DNA from: Acanthochlamys bracteata
Taxonomy: Eukaryota; Streptophyta; Magnoliopsida; Pandanales; Velloziaceae
Length of the DNA: 64,000 bases
Assembly: GCA_019914995.1 (NCBI GenBank)
Contig: CM034132.1
Location: forward strand, 7,549,524-7,613,523
Direction: 5' to 3'
The notes beneath the pieces are model-generated. The model had not been told where the DNA came from. It worked only from the letters and a program-made list of their open reading frames with translations, and did no database searches. How positions within the stretch are numbered: the first letter of the stretch is position 1; each line of letters starts with the position of its first letter. The translations under genes and the position numbers were made by a program. Below, one piece after another: positions 1 through 12,294 of the stretch.

Positions 1-1250
1 GAGAATATTGGAAGATATCAATCAAATCTACAAAGATGGAAAGTTTCCAATATTGACACAATCTACACCAATCAAGTTAAAATGCCTATATCTAAGTTAT
101 ACGTTTGAATTTCGGCATGATCCTTATATGAAGATTGAAGAGATCATTCTGGAGATTAATTTTATGAGAAGAAATCACATTACTTTCTAGAAGAAATCTA
201 CAACAATATTCGGATAACAGAGCAAGAGAAACCTTGGAGACACTTAGAGACGTTGGATTGTTTTAAAGCATCATATGACATCCGATTCACTTCATATTTT
301 GAATACATGTTTCTAAGGCATAGAAAGAGACATCCACAGTAGTAAGCAATGGCTAGCAAAGGAAAGAAATCACAGAAAAATTCAGATAACTAAAATCATG
401 TCTAGAATATCTCAAACTAGCTGTTTTCTATTGATCTTGGCCATACATTCTTTCTAGCCATTGGAAGGTTCATTCGTTGCAGAAAATCAAATCCTGTTAT
501 TGAGAAGACATTCCTATATAGCTGGAGCATTAAGGACAGCAAGAACAATAACACTTACAGAGAAATCAAACAAGCCATTTTATTTGCTTCCCGCTCAAGA
601 AGAACAACACCAAACCAAACACATTCTTGAGTCTTAGTTCTTCTTATTTCTTTTGCCTGAGATTCCTTGAGATTTATTGCTGAGTGATCATACATCACTA
701 CTCGGGAGATACTTGAGCTTAAACCCTTGATTGTATTATAACCTTAAGAGAAATATTATAGGAGAACTTGGAGTTCTCGGATTACTAGCCTAGGTGTAGG
801 TTATCGATTTATGTTAGGCCTTTGCGAACGCTTATAAGATAGTAGACGGAAGGATTTTGTGAAGTCTAGCTTGTTGCAGTTGTCCTTACGAGGAGATTCA
901 GGTTAGGCGAAGGTGTTTCGCGAAATATCAAGTCTTGATTATTGTACGTTGCATCAGCTTTAGTGGATTTCACTTGCGGTATTAACTGACGTGGATGTAG
1001 GTACAACGGTCCCGAATCACATTGACTCGTTTGTATCTTTTAGCACTTGTATTTATTTTATTTAAATTATATTGTGCTAATATTTTGGTGCAAGATATAG
1101 TTAACATTCAATCAATAATCAGTAACCTTCTGAATTCTGATCGACTGGATGCTAACTAATCAATGATTGTTTTTAGAACAGTCAATTGTTTAATTTTTAT
1201 TTTGTCATAAATCAATTCACCCTCTCTTGAGTTGATATTCCAGAGGTCTT
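1..1250 (+). repeat. Copia-type LTR, 3' portion (probable)
   Basis: No gene is visible. From about 640 the sequence has the feel of a Copia/Sirevirus LTR: a long non-coding stretch with phrases such as CAATTCACCCTCTCTTGAG near 1216, the motif that usually sits just inside the 3' end of plant Copia LTRs. No TGGTATCAGAGC primer site follows, so it is either a solo or truncated LTR, or the internal region was lost. The 60-residue reading frame at 8-190 has no recognisable domain. The 5' limit lies outside the window. Confidence 0.45.
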
Positions 1251-1846
1251 TCATCATTATGCTTACATTCATCTGATTTCTTGATTTTGGTCGGTGCTAT
1301 ATAAAATTGTTTTGTCTTGCTTTAGTGGTGTTTGAAGGAATGCGCAAAAGAAATAAGCTCTGAATTAAAATCAGTAGCACTTTCCCTTCTTCACCCTCAG
1401 ATTTTAGTAGTTCACTATTGAATCAAAATCCATCTCTCTGGTTTCCATATCACTAAAAAACTAGTATGTTTAGTTTATAATTAGTTTTTTTAATGACCCA
1501 GATCAACGAGGGTGGGCGGTTCGCCCAGTCAACCTGGGACCCGCCCTGTCAAATCGAGTCGTGCTGAGTTAGTTACAAAGTCGATTCATTTTCAGACTTG
1601 GACCGATTTTGTGTCTGGCCAACGATTTTCAGATCAGCTTGACGGTCCGGTTCAAGTCTGAAATACCGATATTATCATACGAATAGATTGAACAAATATT
1701 AGCTTTCACAAATTAAAAGCAGTACAAGCGCATCAAAATATAGTCAAGGCTAATGTTTTTTTTTTCCTAATGAGCGCCTATCATTATTTCAAATTAACTC
1801 TTTTTATTAAATGATAACAACTAAATAATATTTGGAGTCTCTAATG
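1251..1846. other. Intergenic, repeat-like, no gene seen
   Basis: AT-rich DNA. A GC-richer island at about 1495-1680 contains GGGTGGGCGG and its near complement CCCGCCC, which suggests a degraded transposon end. No open frame or RNA gene is supported. Confidence 0.5.
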
Positions 1847-2068
1847 AAAGGTGTTGTTTGAGACTGCTTTTAATCTACTTTTTATTACCATTTTTTATTG
1901 CACAAAATTTTTACATAATTGTTTTAAATTTTTAAGAAGTAAAGAAAAATCTTATTATTACTTGTTTTACTTTTTTAAGGGAAAAAAAATAAAGCTCATT
2001 TTATAAAAATTTTTAAATATCTCATTTTAGAAAAACTCATTTTCAAAAGCACTTCAAAACATCCCTTT
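1847..2068. mobile_element. Short MITE, hAT-like
   Basis: About 222 bp, non-coding and AT-rich. Imperfect terminal inverted repeats pair AAAGGTGTTGTTTGAGACTG on the left with the reverse complement of the right end (AAAGGGATGTTTTGAAGTGC). The size and the GGTGTTGTTTGAG-like end resemble hAT-derived MITEs, but I could not define a convincing 8 bp target duplication. Confidence 0.5.
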
Positions 2069-2621
2069 AGGGACCATTTAAGTGAGCTTATTTCGGTTTA
2101 TTCCAATAGTGAAATTGATTTAGTTAAGTTAACATAAACCGCTTATTGCGGGTTATTAATAAGTAAAAATAAGTATTATTTAGAAATATGTTGCTTATGT
2201 ATTAGCCGCTTATTATTGTTGAAATGATTTTCTATTTTCAGTAAACTTAAATATGACATATGTGTCCCCAAAATGGACAAATCAATATAAAATTGACTAT
2301 AATGTTGTATATGTCAGATCATTATGTTGTACATACAGCTTATTGACCACGTATATACCACCAACAATAACTATATATATTATGTAATATTATTAGGAAT
2401 ACCACAAATCAGAATATATCGAGTATCAAATTTGTATATATCAAACTATTATGCTGTATGAACAGCTTACAAGACGTTTGTAACTTTCCAATATTAACAA
2501 TGTAAACTACAGGGCATAACTAGTCAGAACCGAACAAAATCAAACCTGTGCGCTTTATACATAAATTACTAGGAGCATGCATACTTTCTATACTAAAAAT
2601 ATATTCTATAATATATATATG
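2069..2621. other. Intergenic AT-rich DNA
   Basis: No gene, RNA or clear repeat. It ends in a TA-rich run that leads into the foldback MITE at 2622. Confidence 0.5.
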
Positions 2622-3006
2622 GGGAGGGCTAGGGGCACTCCCTCTCCGGTTTATGGTCGGAGTGACTTCTAAATCCAATCTCCAGCATTGGATATGAAGA
2701 ACTATGAGTAGAAACATATCCATAAAATTTTAGCTCAATCGGACTACGAATTCACGCCCATCCGGTCACTTGATCAAAACGACAGAAATGATACAATATA
2801 TATATTTTTAAGTTTTCTTACTTTCTGTCATGTTGATCAAGTGACCGGATGGGCGTGAATTCGTAGTCCGATTGAGCTAAAATTTTATGAATATATTTCT
2901 AAATCATTGTTCTTCATATCCAACCGTGGAGATTAGATTTGGAAGTCACCCCGACCATAAACCGGAGAGGGAGTGCCCTTAAGGAGGGAGTGCTCCTATC
3001 CCTCCC
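2622..3006. mobile_element. Foldback MITE, (TA)n-flanked family, copy 1
   Basis: A 385 bp non-coding element that is almost one long hairpin. The left arm starts GGGAGGGCTAGGGGCACTCC and the right arm ends with its near complement (CCTATCCCTCCC). Inner arms pair around ATCCGGTCACTTGATCAA and its complement, leaving a short T-rich loop near 2800. TA repeats lie on both sides. Four other copies are at 19421, 19863, 51648 and 52071; this is the best preserved. No transposase is encoded. Confidence 0.8.
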
Positions 3007-3018
3007 TATATATATATA
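3007..3018. repeat. (TA)n tract between MITE copy 1 and MULE1
   Basis: A short run of TA dinucleotides joins two different mobile elements without other sequence between them. Confidence 0.8.
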
Positions 3019-4373
3019 GCAGCGTTATATGTACATCCGTTTTATGTGTACATCATGTACATCAATTTTGGACCGTCGGATCACTTGATCCGACGGTTAA
3101 AAGCAACGCGCCGAAACTTCAAAACAAGGAAAGTTATAAGGGCAGCGTTGTCAATTCATGTTATATGTGTTGTTACAGCGCATTTTCTTCTTCTTCTTCT
3201 TCTTCTAGTATGTTTTTTTCTCATCTCTTCTCCACCTGAGCAGCGACTCCCGCCTCCTTCTCACGATCTAGTCGCTCGCCGCCGCTGCTCCTCGCGATTG
3301 AGAGGCGAGAGAGCTCAATATCTTCTTGTCTTCTTTCTATATTTGTTTTTTTTTTTCTTTCCTCCCACGAGAGCGAGCACTCTCGCCTCCCGAGCTCGGA
3401 TCTGATCGCTCGCCGCCGTTGTTAAAAAATTCTTCTCTCTCTCTTTCTTTCTCCCTTTTTTATTTTGTCTAGTTGCACTCTCCAATTTTCTTTTAATTTT
3501 GTGGTGATTCTCGTGAGATCTCACCGAAAATTTTGTTAAAAAATTTTGTTTTTTTTTTTTCAAGCATTGGTAAATGCTATAATGATTAGTATGATGTTAG
3601 GTGCTTAGAGATGAATGCGGTGCTCTAGATCAATTGAGTTTTTCATTTTTTATTTTCGGATTGGTTTCGTCTAGATGTCGTCTGTAGATCGAAGTGAACG
3701 TCTAAGAAATCGATATGTTATTTTCTTAAAAATATGATTGGGTTCGGACTGTTGTAATTTCGTAGGTAATTGGCATGTAAATTTTGTAGTGTGAGAAATA
3801 GAACTTATAGAACACTGAGCGTGTTCTTTTACTGTTTGTGATGTTCATAATTTACTTCCTGCGATCAATCTGTGAACTGAGTGTGTTCTCTGAATACTTG
3901 ATGTTCATATTATGCTATTGCTGTTACTTCTGTTAATTGAGTGTGTTCTCTGTGCTTTTCAGGTGGATACTTGATGTGCTTCATTACTTTCCGATAGAGA
4001 AACAATTGAAGGATGGTAGTTTAGGTATGTGCTCAGTGTGTTTGTGATGTTCATTTTGTCGGTCAATCAAATAAGAGTTTGTTTTGATGTTAGTATGTGC
4101 TCTTGATAAAATCTGATATGGTTTAGTTGGTTTTTGTCTTGCAGGTTGTCACTAGTGCAGACGAGCAACAGAAATCTGATAAGGTGTTGTAGGTTGCTGT
4201 TTTGCAGGTCCATCTGGAGCATTAGGCAGTGAATATTTGTAATGTGAATAGCTTGTAGGTTGCTGTAATGAGAAATCTGAGATGGTGTTGTATATAACTT
4301 ATATGTAAAATAACTTCAATGACATTTGTAATATGAATACTTTCTTGAAAATACAATTCTGAATTCTAGAATG
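3019..4373. repeat. MULE1 left terminal inverted repeat
   Basis: Matches the reverse complement of 8356-9652. Order from the tip: GTACATC repeats; a dyad at 3072-3097 (ACCGTCGGATC, four bases, GATCCGACGGT); a CTT microsatellite; GC-rich leader-like DNA with GAGAGAG and CTCTC runs (3240-3460); then AT-rich sequence with intron-like boundaries, including TTTTCAG before GTGGATACTTGATGTG (3960) and GTATGTGC after it (4025). This looks like a promoter plus a spliced leader, or a captured gene fragment, carried at both ends. Confidence 0.75.
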
Positions 4374-4580
4374 CAAGTGTATCTGAATGTCTATAACTTT
4401 GAATGGAATGTGAATGAATTTGGATGTCAATAGAGTTCTGGAATGCAAATATATCTGAATATCTATAACTTTAAATGGAATGTGAATGGATTTGGATGTC
4501 GATAACTTTGAATGGAGTATGAATGGATTTGGATATCAATAACAATGAATGGATGTGAATGTTTGTTGCGTATGGAATGT
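4371..4580 (+). repeat. GAATG-rich tandem repeat, ~72 bp unit
   Basis: Imperfect direct copies: GAATGCAAGTGTATCTGAAT at 4371 recurs about 71 bases later, followed by shorter GGATTTGGATGTC units. It lies just inside the left TIR and has no counterpart at the right end of MULE1. Confidence 0.65.
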
Positions 4581-4689
4581 GAATGTTGTACTCAGCGATT
4601 GGATGATGAATGTTCATACAGGTTTTGTGCTAATAGAATCACAATGACAGTGCTTTAAAGGGGCTTTTGCAATGTAATGCAGTCTTGTT

Positions 4690-5275
4690 GCAATGTTAAT
4701 ATTTTAACTGTTACAGAGAAGTTTTTTCTTTTAAACTGTTTTCTTTTACATTGTCTTTTTTTTACTATTGTTTTACTGTTTTCTTTAACAATTTTTTTTT
4801 TACTATTTTTTTACTGTTTTCTTTTACATTGTCTTTTTTTATTTTTTTTTATATTGTCTTTTTTCTCTTCTTTTTTACTTTTTTTTTTTACATTATCCTT
4901 TTCACTATTTTTTTCTGTTTTCTTGTACATTATCCTTTTCACTAACTTTTTACTGTTTTCTTTTATATTATCATTTTCACTATTTTTTACACTGCATTTT
5001 TTTACTGTTGTTTTTTTCACTGCATTTTTTAATATTTTTTCACTGCTCTTTTGCTATTTCTTACTGTTAACAGAAAATATTATTTTTTTACACAATTTTT
5101 TTTCTTTTTCATGTTTTTATTTTCTGCTTTTCTTTTATTACTCACTCTTTCCATTTCTTATTGTTATAGTGAAAATTATTTTTTTAACTATTTTTTTCAC
5201 TTGACTTTTGCACAGCTCTTTTTTATTATTTTTATTTTTGCCTCTCTTTTGCTATTTCTTGCAAGCACTTTCAAG
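4690..5275 (+). repeat. T-rich tandem array in MULE1
   Basis: Strongly strand-biased T-rich DNA made of repeated modules such as TTTTACTGTTTTCTTTTACA. The apparent reading frames are Phe/Leu/Ser-rich products of low-complexity DNA and not genes. It corresponds in kind, not in exact unit, to the larger arrays of MULE2. Confidence 0.7.
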
Positions 5276-5391
5276 TTCATACAAAGATCATGTAGTACAA
5301 TGTAATAAAATTGAGTACAACATCCAAGTGCTTATCCAAAAATTGCCAAAATGATAATATAACTAATTGATATCACATACAAATGTAATAG

Positions 5392-7835
5392 CTACTCTAA
5401 ATCAATAGCTAATTCTTCATCATTACTATTTTCATCTTCACTTGTATGTTGATATTCACCCTCATCTCTATCTTTGTCTTCATCTTCATCTCGATCTCCC
5501 ACTATTAAAGTAAAAAAGTTACCACAAATGTCAATTTTAAAAAAATTAAGCCAATAAGAAAATGTAGGAATTACAACTTTAAGAAATGATTTAAACTTAC
5601 TTTTTTTTTCCTATTTGGATTTTCAGGACAATTTCGTTTATCATGTTTAACACCATACTTGTTACAAAAAGCACATATTCTGCCTGTCTTCGCTTTGGTT
5701 CTTGCAATTGCTTTCTCTAAGCCTCCTTTTATTCTACTACTATCTTTGTTAAACTTTGTTTCCTTTTTTCGCCCCTTTGTTTGTGAAATGTTATGATTCA
5801 AAAGTAAAACTTGAGAAATATCAACTGGCATTTGTAAACTCTCATTAATAGTACATGAATCAGTGATTGGACTTTTATTCTGGTCGTTAGTCTTCCTTAT
5901 TTTCTTGAGTTGCTGTGATGTTTCTTGTAAAGCTTGCAACAATATTTGGTATCCCTCATCAGTTTCAGTAACTTCATAAACTATTTGATTGAAAACCATA
6001 TGAAGTTGAGAAGTTCTCAGTAGCTCAGAATTTTTGTGGCCACTTATTGATCCACTGTCGTACTCAGCTCTGTATTTATTAGCCCTTTTCATCCACCTTT
6101 TAAGAATGAAATGATCTGGTATCTCTATATCACGAGTCTGAAAAAGTTTGATAAGGTGTCCACAAGGAATGCCCAACTCAAAAAGTTCACATTCACAATT
6201 ACCTTTCTTGGTTGCTGGATTAAACTTCACTTTTCATTCACGCTTATCACCTTCCACTCGAGATTTATAGATGTAGGTAGTGTACCCATCACAGCCCTTT
6301 TCATCATCATACAACACATACTAGGCCTGAGCTTTCTCATATTCTTTTCTGAACTTTTCGTACACATTCCTCGTATATAACTTTGCTGCACTTTTCAAAA
6401 CAAAAGCATTACTATCAACAATGCGAGACGAATGTTCACTCGTGTAATCCTCTTTTTTTTCTTTTTCAACCATTTTACTCAAACACTTATCATTCTTTAG
6501 AACAAACTCTCGAAGGGTTGTTGTTGGTTGAAAAATTTTTTTATAAGTAGCATTCATGCTTTCAGAGCGTCCGGTTGTGTTAATACCTGCATAAAATGTA
6601 TCCAAGTGATATACCGGTATCCATTTATCTCGAATCTCATATATTCCTTGGAGCCATTGGTTCTCCTGCAACTCATATATTGACATCAGTTCCTCCCAAC
6701 TCGACTCAAAAGTGTTAGGAATATAACTTTCACGAATACATATCTTGATGTCTTTTTTGAACTTTGAACTCTTAAAATAAATGTGTGAAAGTTTTTCTGC
6801 AAATTTCTTCAGAATATGCCATAAACAAAATCTATGTCGTGTGTTCGGAAATACCTTTGCAACAGCTGCAGTCATAGCTCTATCTTCATCTGTGATAATT
6901 GAATGGAGCACGTTCACCCATAGCTGCAGGCCATGTCTCAAAAAGCCACTGAAAAGATTTTTGTCTCATCCAACAGTAGTGCACAACCAAACTGGATTGA
7001 CTTCATATGATGATTGACTCCAGTAAACGGCGCAAATGGCATGTCATAAACATTCTTCCGATAGGTGGTGTCAAAGAATATCACGTCACAAAAATACTGA
7101 TATTGAGTACGTGATCGACCATCTAGCTAGAAAAAATTTATTGCCTTTGCTTCGCTGTCCATCTGTATTGCATAAAAAAAATTAGAATCCTCTATACTTT
7201 TTTCCTTAAAGAAATTAAGTACTGCAGTAGCATCCTCATTGATAGACTTCTTGTACTCCTTCGAGCGACACAAATGATTCCAACAATCTCTATTGTCAAA
7301 ACCAATCTGCGGTTCGTCAAGTATATCTGAAATTTTACTTATAGGTAATCTTTCGTCCCGAAATGAGTCAATCAAACTTTTCGCTGCAGCAGGCATATTT
7401 CTGCAAACACGCATGCAAATCCTCTTTGACGGAGTAACTAAGTCATGATTGTGATTACCTTCAAAAACCATCACTTTTCACAATCCACTATGTTGTTTCT
7501 TCACTCTCATTGTTGCACGACACCCACATTTCACAGTACTTCTGTTTCTTTTATTTTTTACTTCTTTCTCGGATCCCTCATTTGTCTTCTGTGACTGATT
7601 GGTTCTATGGTTCCCAAAACGGTTACATGTCATTTGACAAATACACTCTTCATCTGAACAAGCAATTCTTTTTTGTGTAGTTCGTATAATGGCGCTAAAT
7701 CGCTCCACTTTTCCATAATTTATATAGAATTATTTCGCAGCATCAAGGCTTTCGAATGTCATCCCTAAATATGGTGACTTGACATTCTCATATATTATAT
7801 TTTGCGGTGAAGAGAAGAAGAACCATCCATGACGT
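5392..7835 (-). pseudogene. FAR1-RELATED-like MULE transposase, MULE1 (broken)
   Basis: Reads from about 7835 down to a stop at 5392. In order: a FAR1/WRKY-GCM1 zinc-finger DNA-binding region (7130-7770, with CGCRATMRVKK and NHDLVTPSKR); the MULE DDE core with FFDTTYR and IITDEDRAM (6870-7090) and GRSESMN; a SWIM zinc finger CECELFELGIPCGH (6150-6200); a C-terminal knuckle CAFCNKYGVKHDKRNC (5640-5690); and, after an intron with donor GTAAGTTT near 5600, an acidic final exon (5392-5505). Breaks: TAA replacing Gln near 7730, TGA and TAG replacing Trp near 7477 and 7127, and a frameshift near 6950. FAR1 family proteins are domesticated MULE transposases; the placement inside TIRs marks this as the transposon form. 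Not functional as it stands. Confidence 0.85.
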
Positions 7836-8355
7836 TGGAGTGTGAGATGTCTCGCAGAAATTTTTCTAAATAGAAAAATTCTATGATCTAAATGGCTTTT
7901 TGACCACTAAAGAACAGAGAAAGAATAATGAAAGCACTAGTGGTGACCACTGAAGACAAGAATATGAATTTGTTGTGATCAGTGAAGAACAGAAAAAGTA
8001 GAGCAGACAGAGAAGAATTCCCGCGCAGTTGAAAGCACTCCCGCTCGTGTGGTGCATTGGAGAAAGGAATGTTTTGTTTAATAAATCATGTATCTTATTT
8101 GATCAGGAAGTTTCTTATGGCATTTACCTTGTATACTTTCCACTTGCTTTCTCTTTATTTTTGTAATTTAAGTCCTCCTTGTAATAGAAATCCGTATGTT
8201 GAAAATACTTGCTTCTGTAAAAATATTCACATTTACAATCTTACATTCACATTCACAAATATATAAATTCTTGAAAAATCTTCCAGCTTGCTGAGAATTT
8301 CTACTTTTTTTTTATAAGTTTCATTAGTCCAAAAATAAGATGGATTACAAGTTTT
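7836..8355 (-). other. MULE1 leader between transposase and right TIR
   Basis: No open frame worth calling. It probably holds the 5' untranslated part and first intron of the transposase transcript, because the equivalent region of MULE2 carries a short first coding exon. I could not find the matching first exon here. Confidence 0.4.
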
Positions 8356-9652
8356 CATTCTAGAATTCAGAATTGTATTTTCAAGAAAGTATTCATATTA
8401 TAAATGTCATTGAAGCTATTTTACATATAAGTTATATACAAAACCATCTCAGATTTCTCATTACAGCAACCTACAAACTATTCACATTACAAATATTCAC
8501 TGCCTAATGCTCCAGATGGACCTGCAAAACAGCAACCTACAACACCTTATCAGATTCCTATTGCTCGTCTGCACTAGTGACAACCTGCAAGACAAAAACC
8601 AACCAAACCATATCAGATTTTATCAAGAGCACATACCAACATCAAAACAAACTCTTATTTGATTGACCGACAAAATGAACATCACAAACACACTGAGCAC
8701 ATACCTAAACTACCATCCTTCAATTGTTTCTCTATCGGAAAGTAATGAAGCACATCAAGTATCCACCGAAAAAGCACAGAGAAACACACTCGCTTAATGT
8801 ATAACAAAGAATAGCATACTATGAACATCAAGTATTTAGAGAACACACTCAGTTCACAGATTGATCGCAGGAAGTAAATCATGAACATCACAAACAGTAA
8901 AAGAACACGCTCAGTGTTCTACAAGTTCTATTTCTCACATTACAAAATTTACATGCCAATTACCTACGAAATTACAACTGTCCGAACCCAATCATATTTT
9001 TAAGGAAACAACATATTGATTTCTTAGACGTTCACTTCGATCTATAGACGACATCTAGACGAAATCAATCCGAAAATAAAAAATGAAAAACTCAATTGAT
9101 CTAGAGCACCGCATTCATCTCTAAGCACCTAACATCATACTAATCATTATAGCATTTACCAATGCTCGAAAAAAAAAATTAAAAGAAAATTGGAGAGTGT
9201 AACTAGACAAAATAAAAAAGAGAGAAAGAAAGAGAGAGAGAAGAATTTTTTAACAACGGCGGCGAGCGATCATATCCGAGCTCGGGAGGCGAGAGTGCTC
9301 GCTCTCGTGGAAGGAAAGAAAAGAAATAAAGAAATATAGAAAGAAGACAAGAAGATATTGAGCTCTCTCGCCTCTCGATCGCGAGGAGCAGCGGCGGCGA
9401 GCGACTAGATCGCGAGAAGGAGGCGGGAGCGCTGCTCGGGTGGAGAAGAGATGAGAAAAAAAATATGAGAAGAAGAAGAAGAAGAAAACGCACTGTAACA
9501 ACACATATAACATGAATTGACAACGCTATCCTTATAACTTTCCTTGTTTTGAAGTGTCAGCGCACTGCTTTTAACCGCCGGATCAAGCGATCCGACGGTC
9601 CAAAATTGATGTACATGATGTACACATAAAACGGACGTACATATAACGCTGC
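8356..9652. repeat. MULE1 right terminal inverted repeat
   Basis: Reverse complement of the left arm. Its dyad lies at 9574-9599 and differs from the left one by two substitutions. As the end upstream of the transposase gene it should hold the promoter: GC-rich, pyrimidine-rich leader DNA lies at about 9230-9470 and intron-like boundaries at about 8560-8790. No coding function is supported for the short frames inside it. Confidence 0.75.
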
Positions 9653-9677
9653 CCATATATATATATATATATATATA
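9653..9677. repeat. (TA)n tract joining MULE1 and MULE2
   Basis: About 23 bases of alternating TA are all that separates the tips of the two large elements. Confidence 0.85.
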
Positions 9678-10000
9678 CGGGTGGGTTATGTGCACATTGT
9701 GCACTGTTCGTGCACATTGTGCACATTGAATCACAGCCGTTCGATCATGATCGAGCGGCTGAGATTCACGCTCCCGCGGACGCGGGCGTGACCCCGTCGG
9801 AAGGGCGCGCTCGGCAATTCGCGTGCCCTTCCACGGGTTGTATTTTTTTTTTTCCCTTACTTTCTTCCTTCCCCGTGCCTTCCTTCTCTCCCTCCGCTCT
9901 CTCGCGTGATCGCCGCGCCCGATCGATCTCGGCGCGATGCGACGATCGCATTTCTCATTTCTTCTATTCCTCTTCCATTTCTCATTTCACGCAGTCGATC

Positions 10001-10009
10001 AAACCCTAG
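10001..10009 (+). promoter_or_regulatory. Telo-box (AAACCCTAG) in MULE2 left TIR
   Basis: AAACCCTAG, a motif common in 5' regions of plant genes for growth and translation, lies downstream of a CT-rich stretch as it would in a plant core promoter or leader. A mirror copy is at 18509-18517. The regulatory role is inferred. Confidence 0.4.
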
Positions 10010-11019
10010 CACCGAAGGCCGCAACGAAACATCGTCGTTGAGAGCCGGCGATCGTCTTTGGAGCTCAAATTAGTAAGTTCTCTTCTTCATCTTATTCTAA
10101 TCGTCCTCAGTTGATCAACTTTATCAATTGAGGCATCCAGCACCTTGTCGACGCTGCCGGGATCCGGTAAGCTGTTCTTTGTTTTCTTTTTTCTTTTTTT
10201 AATTTCATCAATTTCATTTTTATTTGATCAATTTCATCAAGATTCTACTAATATGCATTATTTCCTAATTTTTTTGAATTTTTCTTTCAGCTCGGCATTG
10301 ACAGTGGCGGTGAAGAAAATTTGTAGGAGCTTTTCTGCCGGAGACAGTAGCAATGAGACGATTGCCGGAGCTGGTTATTATTTTTTTTTCTTTATTTATT
10401 TACCTTATTTATTAAGAAGAGAACTATCGATTGAATGAGACGACAGTAAGGAAGGAGAAGTATCGATTGAAGTTTTTTGAAATTTGGAGAACTATCGATC
10501 AACTGCAGTCAAATTTGGTTTCATTTGGTTTAATTCAGAGAAGGTTTTTGCTTGATGATGTATTTTTGTTGGCTGATTTTGTTCAGTTCTAAATGTGTGC
10601 TTGAAATTCTTTCAGTTTGGGTTTACTTTCACCTGCTGATATATATATATATTTTTTTTTTGACAGAGAAGAGATTCTACAAGCATTGCTACTGTAGGTT
10701 AGGCAAATTCACCAAGAAGGCTCACCACAAATATTCACCAAGAGGGGTCTAGGATTGGCAGACAGAACCTTTTCTCCAACTTTTGGAGTTCTTTTTTCTG
10801 CTTGTGTTTTGTGCTGGTTGATTTGAAATTTTGTACTTCAATTCTGTTCAAAACAACTGATAATGAATTTTGATTATGAGAACTTGTAATGTTAGTGACT
10901 GCAAACTGGGCAATGAATGTTTTGTTGATCCAGAAAATTTGTTGAAGTTTGGCATTTGAATGTAATGGTCAAGAAAAGTTGTTGATGGTAATTAGCGGAG
11001 AAACTTTGGCACTTGAGTT

Positions 11020-11490
11020 AAATGTCTTGAATGGCTTTAACATTTGAATGCATGTAATGTAATGTTTGTGAGTTAAAGTGAATGCTTAGTTTGAGCTATA
11101 TGCAAGTGAATCTCAAGTGTGACCTATTATTAATGCTCAGTGTGGAAGTAATCCTCAGTTTAGAAAAGTTGTTGAAATGGCTTTGGCATTTGAATGGAAT
11201 GTAAATGTTTCCTTCAGGTGAATGTTTTGTGAATGCATTAGTGAATACTCTGTTCAGCTGAATGCTCATTATGAGTTATATTCAAGTGAATGTAATACTC
11301 AAGTGGAGCTACGTTTAAGTGAATACAAGTGTGACTTATGCTTAAGTGAATGTTCATGTGTGAATGCAAATGCTCAAATGAGCTATGTTTAGTGAATACA
11401 AATGTGAGTTATGCTTAAGCGAATGTTTATATGTGAATACAATGCTCAAGTGAGCTATGTTAGTGAATGCAAGTGTGAGTTATATTCAAG
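11020..11490 (+). repeat. GAATG-rich tandem array in MULE2 left TIR
   Basis: Imperfect units built from AAGTGAATG, CTCAAGTGAGCTATG and GTGAGTTATGCTTAAG, roughly 60-70 bp per unit in the cleanest part (11270-11480). The mirror array is at 16940-17420. Confidence 0.65.
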
Positions 11491-11492
11491 TG

Positions 11493-12294
11493 AATGCTCT
11501 ATTTTTTACTATTTTTTTCCACTTTTCTCTTTCACTTTTTTTTCACTTCTATTTTTTACTGTTTTTTTTGCATTTTTTTTATTTCACTGCTTTTTTGTAC
11601 TGTTTTTTTTTCATTGTCTTTTTTCACTATTTTTTTCCACTTTTCTATTTCACTGTTCTTTTTTCATTATTTTTTTTCACTTCTATTTTTCACTGTTTTT
11701 TTTTTCATTTTTTTTATTTCACTGCTTTTTTTCACTGTTTTTTTTTTTCATTATCTTTTCTCACTGTTTTTTATTCATTATTTTTTTCACTTCTATTTTT
11801 TACTTTTTTTTTTCATTTTTTTATTTTACTGCTTTTTCCACTGTTTTTTTTTCATTGTCGTTTCTCACTGTTTTTTATTCATTATTTTTTTTTACTTCTA
11901 TTTTTTACTATTTTTTTTCATTTTTTTATTTTACTGCTTTTTTCACTATTTTTTTTTTCATTGTTTTTTTCCACTTCTCCATTTCACTGTTTTTTTTTCA
12001 TTATTTTTTTTCACTTCTATTTTCTACTGTTTTTTTTCATTTTTTTATTTTACTACTTTTTCCACTATTTTTTTTTTTCATTGTCTTTTCTCATTGTTTT
12101 TTTTTCCACTTCTCCATTTCACTGTTTTTTTTCATTATTTTTTTTCACTTCTATTTTTCACTGTTTTGGCTTTTCGCATTTTTTTTATTTCAATGTTTTT
12201 TTCAACTGATTTTTTTTCATTGTTTTTTCTTCCACATTTCCCATATCACTATTTTTTTAATTTTTATTTCACTGCTTTGTTCTCTGTTTTGGCT
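11493..12294 (+). repeat. T-rich tandem array in MULE2 left TIR
   Basis: Modules such as CACTTCTATTTTTCACTG, CATTTTTTTATTTTACTGC and CATTGTCTTTTCTCACTG recur in order, with a higher-order period of roughly 100-135 bases. Long frames in all three forward phases (for example 11411-12589) translate to Phe-rich repeats and are artefacts of this array. Confidence 0.8.

Larger units (their letters stand above)
3019..9652 (-). mobile_element. MULE1: FAR1-type Mutator-like element with 1.3 kb TIRs
   Basis: A 6.6 kb transposon bounded by long terminal inverted repeats (3019-4373 and 8356-9652), both tips reading GCAGCGTTATATGTAC inward. The interior holds a decayed FAR1-like transposase gene on the minus strand (5392-7835), so the promoter end should be the right-hand TIR. 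TA repeats flank both tips. The TIR arms differ at several percent of positions by eye, many being C/T or G/A changes, so the insertion is not recent. The coding region has several stop codons and the element is presumably non-autonomous now. Confidence 0.8.
9678..12294. repeat. MULE2 left terminal inverted repeat
   Basis: Order from the tip: tandem GTGCACATT units; a 40 bp dyad (9728-9767) with outer arms GAATC/GATTC and core TCGATCATGATCGA; a second GC dyad CCCGCGGACGCGGG (about 9773); a pyrimidine-rich stretch; AAACCCTAG at 10001, typical of plant 5' leaders; exon/intron-like boundaries (TTTCAG before CTCGGCATTGACAGTGG near 10290, TGACAG near 10665); a GAATG-rich array (11020-11490); and a T-rich array (11493-12294). 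The reverse complement is 15769-18830. Confidence 0.8.

Noticed and set aside
4677..5305. 175-residue Phe/Leu-rich frame
   Set aside because: T-rich tandem DNA of MULE1; open in several frames.
5392..7835. Host FAR1/FHY3 regulatory gene
   Set aside because: The coding region lies inside matched TIRs, has several stops, and has a second similarly placed copy in MULE2, so a transposase pseudogene is more likely.
9203..9951. Several 60-110 residue frames in the TIR ends
   Set aside because: GC-rich leader-like DNA duplicated in both arms, with frames not preserved between the arms.
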